Shown here: positions 26,199 to 32,827 of the stretch, one piece after another | How positions within the stretch are numbered: position 1 is the first letter of the stretch | Layout of the letters: each line of letters starts with the position of its first letter | From: Thermohalobaculum xanthum | GTDB taxonomy: Bacteria > Pseudomonadota > Alphaproteobacteria > Rhodobacterales > Rhodobacteraceae | Direction: 5' to 3' | DNA: 64,000 nucleotides | Assembly (NCBI RefSeq): GCF_016623495.1 | Contig: NZ_JAEHHL010000001.1 | Location: 62,001 to 126,000 of the forward strand | Program-made: the position numbers and the translations under genes | Notes under the pieces: generated by a model | Seen by the model: only the letters and a program-made list of their open reading frames with translations | Told to the model about the DNA's origin: nothing | Databases searched by the model: none

Positions 26199-26911
26199 GT
26201 TGCGTCCTCGAGCATCGAGCTGAGCGGCCGCAGCTCGGTCGTTTCGCCGCGGCGCACGAGCTGGCCGCCGTGTTCATCCAGCCCCACAAAAGTGCCGCCG
26301 TCATCGAGCGCCTCGCCGATACGCCAGCCGCGTTCGCGCCAGGCTGCATGAAGCGGCGGGAATCCCTCGGTCTCGAGCCGGTTGAGCCAGACCAGCATGT
26401 GCCGCGACCAACTTTCAAGCAACTGGAGGGGCGTAACCTCGATGCAGCCTTCCTCGGCAAGGCAGGTCTCGTCCGCGAAGGCGCCCGGCTCCTCGGCGCG
26501 TTCCGCCGGGGGGATGAAGGGGATCTCGACGCCGATCACCAGCCAGTCTGGCTCGGCGGCGGGCTCGGTCGTCGAGGCTTGTGCCCGCATGCGTCCGCAG
26601 CGCGCGCCGTTCACGCGAAAGCCGTCGGGCCAGTCGTAGTGCACCGCGACCTCGGGCGGGGCAAGCGCGCCGAGCGCATCGCCAAGGCCAAGCGCCACGG
26701 CGAATGTCGCCCCCATCGCCTGCTGGAGCGGCTGTTCCGGGGCGAGGATCACCGCCGCCGACAATCCGTCGGCGTCGGTCTGCCAGATCACCAGCCCCGG
26801 ATCAGTGCCGAGGGACGCAACCGAAACCGCCCGGCGCATCGGGTCGAGGCCAAAGGGTGCCTCCTCGCCTCGCAGCAACGGCGGAAACATCGGTGCCGGG
26901 GCGCCGCGCAT
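26195..26911 (-). CDS. Biotin/lipoate-protein ligase-like protein with altered active site
   Basis: A 238-residue protein of the biotin/lipoate A/B ligase family, probably with a C-terminal DUF4444-type domain (EGFPPLHAAWRERGWRIGEAL.. TFVGLDEHGGQLVRR). In biotin ligases the core is KWPNDVLVNGRKVGG; here it reads DWPDGFRVNGARCGRM, so the catalytic Lys position is Arg 104. It may not be an active ligase, or may act differently. ATG 26911 overlaps the Mrp stop as TGATG, so translation is coupled. No biotin- or lipoyl-carrying protein is encoded nearby. Confidence 0.75.
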   Translation of the reverse strand: MRGAPAPMFPPLLRGEEAPFGLDPMRRAVSVASLGTDPGLVIWQTDADGLSAAVILAPEQPLQQAMGATFAVALGLGDALGALAPPEVAVHYDWPDGFRVNGARCGRMRAQASTTEPAAEPDWLVIGVEIPFIPPAERAEEPGAFADETCLAEEGCIEVTPLQLLESWSRHMLVWLNRLETEGFPPLHAAWRERGWRIGEALDDGGTFVGLDEHGGQLVRRGETTELRPLSSMLEDAT

Positions 26912-28008
26912 CAGATCTTTCCGGTGTCGATGAGCCGCTCGGCGGCGTCGATGAAGGCGCGGGACTGTGGGCTGGAGGGGCGCGCCGCGACGATCGGCGC
27001 GCCTCCATCGCCGGCTTCGCGGATCGCCAGATCGAGCGGGATCTCGCCGAGGAAGGGAATGCCCAACCGCTCGGCCTCTGCCCGGGCGCCGCCATGCCCG
27101 AAGATATGCGCCTCGTGGCCGCAATTCGGGCAGATGTAGCCCGACATGTTCTCGATGATGCCAAGCACCGGAACGTCCGTCTTGCGGAACATGTCGAGCG
27201 CCTTGCGGGCATCGAGCAGGGCAATGTCCTGCGGGGTCGAGACGATGATCGCGCCGGTCACCTCGGCCTTCTGGCTCAGTGTAAGCTGCACGTCGCCCGT
27301 GCCGGGCGGGAGGTCGATCAGCAGCACGTCGAGCCGGCCCCACTGGACCTGGCCGAGCATCTGCTGCAACGCCCCCATCAGCATCGGGCCACGCCAGACG
27401 ACGGCCTCGCCCTCGGGCACCATGAACCCGATCGACATCGCGGTGACGCCATGATTGCGCAGCGGAAGGATGATCTTGCCATCCGGGCTGGACGGGCGGC
27501 CGGAAATCCCCAGCATGCGCGGCTGGCTCGGGCCGTAGACGTCGGCGTCGAGGAGCCCGACGCGCTTGCCCATCGCCGTGAGCGCGATGGCGAGGTTCGC
27601 CGCAACAGTCGACTTGCCCACGCCACCCTTGCCCGAGGCAATGGCGACGACGTGATCAACGCCCGGGATCTTCTTCGACGCGGGCTCGGCCGGTTTCTTG
27701 CGCCCGATGTTGAGATCGGGCGGCGGGCCCTTCGGCGCCGTGCGCGGGGCCGAGGGCGTCGTGGAGTGCGCGGTCAGCACGGCCGAGACCTTTGCCACGC
27801 CGGGAAGTGCCTCGACCGCCGCAACGGCGGCTTGCCTCAGGGGCTCCATGGCCGGGCCCTTGGCGGGGTCGACCTCGATGACGAAGCTCACCTGATCGCC
27901 CGAAACCGAAACGGCCTTCGCCATCTGCGCCGCAACGATGTCCTGCCCGAGGCCGGGATCGACGATCTTGGAGAGCGCGTCGAGGACCTGCTCGCGCGTT
28001 ACGGTCAT
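26911..28008 (-). CDS. Mrp/ApbC-type P-loop ATPase, Fe-S cluster carrier
   Basis: A 365-residue protein. Residues 1-80 form a MIP18/DUF59-like domain (VDPGLGQDIVAAQMA). A flexible Pro-rich linker follows, then the deviant Walker A SGKGGVGKST (125-134). The cluster-binding CxxC is in GYICPNCGHEAHIF (Cys 293 and 296). Such proteins deliver [4Fe-4S] clusters to apo-proteins. Here its likely clients are the multi-cluster protein upstream or the formate dehydrogenase; this is inference from the shared operon. Both ends overlap neighbouring genes by four bases or one base. Confidence 0.93.
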   Translation of the reverse strand: MTVTREQVLDALSKIVDPGLGQDIVAAQMAKAVSVSGDQVSFVIEVDPAKGPAMEPLRQAAVAAVEALPGVAKVSAVLTAHSTTPSAPRTAPKGPPPDLNIGRKKPAEPASKKIPGVDHVVAIASGKGGVGKSTVAANLAIALTAMGKRVGLLDADVYGPSQPRMLGISGRPSSPDGKIILPLRNHGVTAMSIGFMVPEGEAVVWRGPMLMGALQQMLGQVQWGRLDVLLIDLPPGTGDVQLTLSQKAEVTGAIIVSTPQDIALLDARKALDMFRKTDVPVLGIIENMSGYICPNCGHEAHIFGHGGARAEAERLGIPFLGEIPLDLAIREAGDGGAPIVAARPSSPQSRAFIDAAERLIDTGKI

Positions 28009-28202
28009 TCATCCCCTCCGGGCGCGATCTTGCCCTCGACGACGTGCTCCAGCCCGAGCTCGGGAATCGTGAGCACGACCTTTGCGGACACCGGGTTCGC
28101 GGGATGCGCCGCGCGCATCGCCTTCTCGATTTCCTGTTGCGAGGTGACGCCAACCTGCTTGAGGAACTTGCGCATCGACATGTTGAAGGCGTCGGAAGTC
28201 AT
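28005..28202 (-). CDS. DUF6494-family small protein
   Basis: A 65-residue soluble protein: MTSDAFNMSMRKFLKQVGVTSQQEIEKAMRAAHPANPV.. with the conserved end LEHVVEGKI. This matches DUF6494, a small uncharacterised family I recall beside formate dehydrogenase genes in alphaproteobacteria. Its ATG overlaps the stop of the Fe-S gene (ATGA), and its stop overlaps the Mrp start (ATGA), so it is translated as part of a tightly coupled trio. Confidence 0.75.
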   Translation of the reverse strand: MTSDAFNMSMRKFLKQVGVTSQQEIEKAMRAAHPANPVSAKVVLTIPELGLEHVVEGKIAPGGDE

Positions 28203-30211
28203 TGTTTCTCTCCATTCGGCTTGGTCGCCGCGGCTTCGGCGAGATAGTCGTCGGTCGTGCGGACCTTGGGCCGCTCGCCAAGCCGCATCGGCGAATGCTC
28301 GCTGTGATACTGCGCCTTGACCCGGCAATCGTCGCACATCTGGATCAGGCGCGTATTGTCCGAGTTGGTGAACATCCAGTGCTTGCCCTGAAGCTTGTCG
28401 ACGATCTTCTCGATCGTCGACTTCACGCCGAAGAGCTTGCCGCATTCGATGCAGGCGAAGGGCTCTTCCTCCTTGAGGACGCGTGGCGCCAGAACGGCGT
28501 CCGACAGGTCGAGCCGAGGCTCGAGACGGATCGCGTCCTCGGGGCAGACATTTGCACAGAGCCCGCACTGGATGCAGGCCTCCTCGCGGAAGCTCAGTTC
28601 GGGCCGGTCTTCGTTGTCGAGAAGCGCGCCGGTGGGGCAGAGGCCCGCACATGAGAGGCAGAGGGTGCAGGCGTCCTGGTTGACCAGCACAGCGCCATAG
28701 GGTGCGCCCTTGGGGAGCGGCACGGGTGCGTCGGGAAGCTGGCCGCCCGCAAGTGCCTTGGCTGCAAGGCGCACGCTCTCGCGCCGGCCGCCGGCGGCAA
28801 GGATCGGCTCAACCGCGAGCGCAGTGGGGCGGTCACCGTAGAGAAGATCCGACATTTGGTCGGGATCCGACGGGTCGATGACGCGGAGGCGCCCCGCATC
28901 GACGCCGGCGCCCTCGGCGATCGCGTCGGCCAGAGCCATCTGTGCCTCGATGACCGAGCGCTCGGTCTTTGGCCCTGCCAGCACGATCACCTCGGCGTAG
29001 CCCATCGCCAGGGCGACGAGTTGCTCGGCATGGCCGATGGCGGTGAGTGACGTTGTTTCGAGCGGGATCACGTCGCCGGGCAGTCCGCGGCCGAAACGGG
29101 CGGCGAGGCGGATCATTTCGGCGCCATGCTCGGCATCGTGGATCAGCAGGCGTGGCGACGCGCCGCCGGCGGCGGTGTAGGCCTCGGCCATCACCCGCAT
29201 CTTGCGGAAGAGGAACTGCACCGGCGGATCGTCGGTCGAGGCGGCGCCGGAGGGGCACACCGCGTGGCATGCGCCGCATCCCGCGCACACCATCGGGTCG
29301 ATGACGACCGTTTCCTCGCCGGGGGCGATCGCGCCGGTCGGACAGACGTCGAGGCACCGCGTGCAGCCGATCTTCCGCGCGCGTGAATGGGCACAGAGGC
29401 TGTCGTCAAAGCGGATGAACAGTTCGCGCTCGAAGGAGCCTTGAAGGTGACTGGCCTCGAAGATCGCGCGCTCCACCGCGAGCGGGTCGCCGGGATCGGC
29501 ACGCAGATACCCGTCGCGCTTGTGATGGGCGGGAACGAGTGGCTGGCCGCCACTGAGGTCGACGAAGACGTCGCACTCGCTTCGTGCACCGTCTTTCGGC
29601 GCCTCGAAGGTCAGAGCCCCGCGTCCGGCGGCCGAGAGTTCGGCGAACCGGTCCGCCGTCAGAGTGAACTGGCCCAGCGCCCCGGAGAGGTTGCGGATCC
29701 GTCCGGTGACAACGTCGACATCCGTGCCCGCCTCTAAGACGTCCTCGGGCTCGGTCAGCATCACCGTAACGGTGAGCGTTTCCGCCAGCCGTCGCGCGGC
29801 GGGCAGGGCCACGTCCGCCGATCCGTAGACGAGGCAGAGACCATCGGAACTCACATCCATCAGGGGCACGGGCGGCCGGGCCAGCCGCTCGCCCGCAATG
29901 AGAGCGGCCTGCTTGGGACCGGATCTTTCGTCCGACCAGCCGGCGCGGTCGCGGATGTCGATGCACGAAAGACGGTCCGGTGCCCCAAGCTCGTCGGCGA
30001 TCTCGCTGAAGAACCCGGCCATCTGGCCGCAGGCGACGATCACGTCGTCGCCCGACGACAGCGCCGCGACCGCGGACTCGGCCTCCGGGCCGCAAAGGTG
30101 GCTGTGGATTCGGCTCGTGGCCACATCGCATGCCGATGCGATTGCGTCTGCGTCCGGCTTGAAGGTTCCCGTGCAATCACACAGCAGAATGCGCGGCTTG
30201 GTGCCTGCCAT
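28199..30211 (-). CDS. Large multi-[4Fe-4S] ferredoxin-like protein of the formate dehydrogenase locus
   Basis: A 670-residue cytoplasmic protein. Four ferredoxin-type cluster motifs are visible: Cys 273/283/286/290 and 309/312/315/319 in the middle, and 515/518/521/525 and 546/549/552/556 near the end. Two more CxxC pairs follow (587/590 and 626/629). The N-terminal third starts LLCDCTGTF and has more cysteines, as in HdrA/CoxB-like redox proteins. It could move electrons between formate oxidation and a soluble acceptor (inference). ATG 30211 has GGGGAGG upstream. It is the first gene of the minus-strand operon and is divergent from DUF3305. Confidence 0.88.
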   Translation of the reverse strand: MAGTKPRILLCDCTGTFKPDADAIASACDVATSRIHSHLCGPEAESAVAALSSGDDVIVACGQMAGFFSEIADELGAPDRLSCIDIRDRAGWSDERSGPKQAALIAGERLARPPVPLMDVSSDGLCLVYGSADVALPAARRLAETLTVTVMLTEPEDVLEAGTDVDVVTGRIRNLSGALGQFTLTADRFAELSAAGRGALTFEAPKDGARSECDVFVDLSGGQPLVPAHHKRDGYLRADPGDPLAVERAIFEASHLQGSFERELFIRFDDSLCAHSRARKIGCTRCLDVCPTGAIAPGEETVVIDPMVCAGCGACHAVCPSGAASTDDPPVQFLFRKMRVMAEAYTAAGGASPRLLIHDAEHGAEMIRLAARFGRGLPGDVIPLETTSLTAIGHAEQLVALAMGYAEVIVLAGPKTERSVIEAQMALADAIAEGAGVDAGRLRVIDPSDPDQMSDLLYGDRPTALAVEPILAAGGRRESVRLAAKALAGGQLPDAPVPLPKGAPYGAVLVNQDACTLCLSCAGLCPTGALLDNEDRPELSFREEACIQCGLCANVCPEDAIRLEPRLDLSDAVLAPRVLKEEEPFACIECGKLFGVKSTIEKIVDKLQGKHWMFTNSDNTRLIQMCDDCRVKAQYHSEHSPMRLGERPKVRTTDDYLAEAAATKPNGEKQ

Positions 30212-30254
30212 CTTTCCTCCCCACACCCGTCTTCCGCGGGTGCGCGACCATCCT

Positions 30255-30288
30255 ACCGATCGGTGCGTAGAGCCAAATCGACCGGTCG
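30255..30288. promoter_or_regulatory. Paired 10-bp palindromes in the divergent formate dehydrogenase promoter region
   Basis: ACCGATCGGT (30255-30264) and CGACCGGTCG (30279-30288) are perfect palindromes with centres 24 bases apart. They share the core CCGAYCGGT. They lie 44 bases upstream of the Fe-S gene start and 116 upstream of DUF3305, so one dimeric regulator could control both operons. Confidence 0.45.
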
Positions 30289-30403
30289 GCAAGTGTTTCA
30301 CTCGGATTTCCGCGATTTGAAGGAGCGCTGGCAATTGGTCACTTCACAAAACCAGTTCGTGGGTGTTACCCCCAATCTGGAGAGGCCTTGAAAGGGAGTC
30401 CGC

Positions 30404-30970
30404 GTGGACGAGCGATCTGCGAGCATTCCGCTGGGCGTGGTGATCCGTCGGCAGCCGGGTGTGACCCGCTGGGCGAAATGGGTCTGGCGGGCGGTCGCGG
30501 TTCTGCCCGGGGCGGCGTCCGCCGACTGGCAAGAACTGCGCCGCGAGGGCGAGGCCGTCGAATACCACGCTGCCACGCTCCCCCTCACGGTCTACAGGTC
30601 GGAAACCGAGGCATACCGGATCGTCCTGGCGGCAGAGTCGCCGTCGGTCTTCGTCGTGCTCCACCCGTCGGAAGAGGCGTCGCCGGATCGGCCATACGTT
30701 GTCCATTCGGTCACCGTCTCGGCGCACGAGGCGCAACAGGCCCTCGACTCGGGCGAGGAACTGGTCGAGCCGGTTCCGATGCCGCCCCCCCTCTATGCAT
30801 GGCTTGCGGATTTCGTCGATCGTCACCACGCGGACGAGACTTTCATGAAGCGCAAGCGCGGCCCTGCGGTCGAGATGCAGTCCGAGGACGGCAAAGGTGA
30901 CGCCCGAATTCGCCAAGCCGCCGATGTCTATCGCAGCCCCGCGAGCCGGCGGAAGGGAGAGCTGCATTGA
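30404..30970 (+). CDS. DUF3305-family protein
   Basis: A 188-residue cytoplasmic protein. It opens SIPLGVVIRRQPGVTRWAKWVWRAVAVLPGA and has the WQELRREGEAVEYHAATLPLTVYRSETEAYRIVL core that defines DUF3305. The family is found with DUF3306 and formate dehydrogenase genes in Proteobacteria; its function is unknown. GTG 30404 has GGGAG upstream. It is the first gene of the plus-strand operon; its stop overlaps the TTG start of DUF3306. Confidence 0.88.
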   Translation: MDERSASIPLGVVIRRQPGVTRWAKWVWRAVAVLPGAASADWQELRREGEAVEYHAATLPLTVYRSETEAYRIVLAAESPSVFVVLHPSEEASPDRPYVVHSVTVSAHEAQQALDSGEELVEPVPMPPPLYAWLADFVDRHHADETFMKRKRGPAVEMQSEDGKGDARIRQAADVYRSPASRRKGELH

Positions 30971-31698
30971 GCACGCGCGACCCTGATCGCGAGGCTGATT
31001 TCCTGGGGCGGTGGTCGCGCCTCAAGCGCACACGCGCCGCGGAGGAGACAGAGGCCGCGCAGACTCCTCCCACGACAGACGCGAACGCGGAGAAGGCCGA
31101 GCCCGAGCAGAGCGACAAGACCGATGACGAGGTGCTGGCCGATCTTGGCTTGCCGCATCCGGAAACGCTCTCGGCCGGGGACGACTTCTCGGCGTTCATG
31201 GTCAAGGCGGTCCCCGAGCATCTGCGGCGAATTGCGTTGCGCAAGCTCTGGACGACGAATCCGGTCCTGGCATGCCTCGACGACCTGGTCGACTATGCCG
31301 ACGACTATACCGACGCGGCGGTTGCCGTCGAAAAACTGTCCACGGGCTATCGGGTGGGGCGAGGGTTCCTCGCCGACGATTCCGACACGACCGCGGCTCA
31401 GCCTCAACCTCAGGCGGTAGCCGGTGACGAGGCCGAGAATACGCCGGCGTCCGATCCAGTTCAGGCGAGCGTGGAGCAGGCCGACGACGCGGGGGAGGGC
31501 CAGCAGGTTGCCATCGACGACCGCGCCGAGATGAACGCGCTGCCGGATCAGAGCGAGGACGACGACGGCGCGTCAGGCGCAGCCAAGGATACTGTCGCGC
31601 CTGATACGGATGGTCCGGCCGCCCGGTCCGCGGCAGACGATGAGGGGCGGCGTTCCACCCAGCGCCGCCGGATGCGGTTCCGTCTGGCGGATTCGTGA
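30967..31698 (+). CDS. DUF3306-family protein
   Basis: A 243-residue, highly acidic protein. The N-terminus (DREADFLGRWSRLKR) and the central DDFSAFMVKAVPEHLRRIALRKLWTTNPVLACLDDLVDYADDY match DUF3306. The C-terminal part is a low-complexity, acidic tail without predicted structure. It starts with TTG within the DUF3305 stop (TTGA). Function is unknown; DUF3305 and DUF3306 travel together next to formate dehydrogenase. Confidence 0.88.
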   Translation: MSTRDPDREADFLGRWSRLKRTRAAEETEAAQTPPTTDANAEKAEPEQSDKTDDEVLADLGLPHPETLSAGDDFSAFMVKAVPEHLRRIALRKLWTTNPVLACLDDLVDYADDYTDAAVAVEKLSTGYRVGRGFLADDSDTTAAQPQPQAVAGDEAENTPASDPVQASVEQADDAGEGQQVAIDDRAEMNALPDQSEDDDGASGAAKDTVAPDTDGPAARSAADDEGRRSTQRRRMRFRLADS

Positions 31699-31740
31699 TC
31701 TCCCGCCGTCGAATTGAATAGGGCCGATTGGTAAGTCTGA

Positions 31741-31770
31741 TTGACCCCATCACAGAATCGGGCTTAGCAT
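31741..31770 (+). promoter_or_regulatory. Sigma-70-like promoter ahead of the torD-fdhABC genes
   Basis: TTGACC (31741-31746) and TAGCAT (31765-31770) are separated by 18 bases. The chaperone gene starts 86 bases downstream. The gap after DUF3306 (157 bases) is the largest within this cluster except for that before fdhC, so a separate promoter is likely. CCGATT (31724) and AATCGG (31756) flank the -35 as a split inverted repeat. Confidence 0.4.
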
Positions 31771-31855
31771 GCAGAACTTGGGCGTCGCATCTGCGGCGGC
31801 CAGCTTGGCGTGCAAGCAAAACAACGGCACATGAGAATGCCGCTGGGAGGGTGAC

Positions 31856-32461
31856 TTGGGAGAAGCAGCCCCACAATTCGAGGTGGCCGAGGAAGACGGC
31901 CTGCGCGCCGATCTCTATGACCTGCTTGGCGCATTGCTGTCTCGGCCGCCATCGGCCGACCTGCTCGCGCAGGTGGCAGAACTCGATGGCGACACCGGCG
32001 AAATGGGCCGCGCGGTAAACGCGCTGGCGAGGGTTGCGCGCTCGACGACCCAGAAGGCCGCTGAACGCGAATTCAATGCGCTTTTCATCGGGTTGGGCCG
32101 CGGAGAGCTGCTTCCTTACGCCAGCTATTACATGACGGGTTTCCTGCATGAGCGTCCGCTCGCGGTGCTGCGCAACGACATGGCGCGGCTCTCGATCGCC
32201 AGGGCGCCGAATGTCTACGAGCCGGAAGACAACATCGCCTCGCTTTGCGAGATGATGGCTGGTCTGATCCGCGGCCGCTTCGGCGCGCCCGCATCGCTCG
32301 TGACGCAGAAGGACTTCTTCAACGCGCATGTCGGGCCCTGGGCCGGACATTTCTTTAAGGATCTCGAGGGCGCGCAGGGCTCGGTGCTCTACGCTCCCGT
32401 GGGGGCGCTTGGCCGCGCCTTCATGGAGATCGAGCGCGAAGCGTTTCGGATGGGGGCGTGA
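31856..32461 (+). CDS. TorD/DmsD-family chaperone for the formate dehydrogenase
   Basis: A 201-residue all-helical protein of the TorD/NarJ/DmsD type. Features are RADLYDLLGALLSRPP, REFNALFIGLGRGELLPYASYYMTGFLHERPLAVLRNDM and NVYEPEDNIASLCEMMAGLI. Such chaperones bind the Tat signal of molybdoenzymes and help cofactor loading before export. The clients are probably FdhA (twin-arginine signal) and possibly the small Tat protein downstream. The start is TTG 31856, preceded by GGGAGG. Confidence 0.9.
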   Translation: MGEAAPQFEVAEEDGLRADLYDLLGALLSRPPSADLLAQVAELDGDTGEMGRAVNALARVARSTTQKAAEREFNALFIGLGRGELLPYASYYMTGFLHERPLAVLRNDMARLSIARAPNVYEPEDNIASLCEMMAGLIRGRFGAPASLVTQKDFFNAHVGPWAGHFFKDLEGAQGSVLYAPVGALGRAFMEIEREAFRMGA

Positions 32462-32550
32462 GCCCGCACTCCGTTACGGGCCCCGGCCTCGCGCCGTGAC
32501 CCATCAACCGGCGGACCGATCGTGGTTCGTCCCAACTGGGAGAGGAGCAT

Positions 32551-32733
32551 ATGAGCGACGACAAGGCCACGGCCAGCCGCCGCGATTTCCTCCGGCTCGC
32601 GGGGCTCGCGGCTCCGGCGGCTGCGGTGACGGTGGTCACCGGCAAGCCGGCCGAAGCAGCGGTCCCCTCGGCGTCCGACGGGTATCGCGAGACGGAGCAT
32701 GTCCGGAAATTCTACGAGAGCGCGCGCTTCTGA
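32551..32733 (+). CDS. Small twin-arginine signal protein of the formate dehydrogenase operon
   Basis: A 60-residue protein. SRRDFLRLAGLAAPAAAVTVVTG is a complete Tat signal with an Ala-Ala cleavage area (EAAVPSA), leaving a mature peptide of about 20-25 residues: SASDGYRETEHVRKFYESARF. Such short Tat proteins sit before fdhA in many Proteobacteria (sometimes called fdhX or fdnX); their role is unknown. ATG 32551 has GGGAGAGGAG upstream. Confidence 0.85.
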   Translation: MSDDKATASRRDFLRLAGLAAPAAAVTVVTGKPAEAAVPSASDGYRETEHVRKFYESARF

Positions 32734-32827
32734 CTTGAAGCGAAAAGCGGGGGACGGTTGCGAGATGCCCAGAACCCGAAGCGATGCTCGTAGCGGGCCC
32801 AAGGCCCGGATCAAGGGGAGTTGAAAT

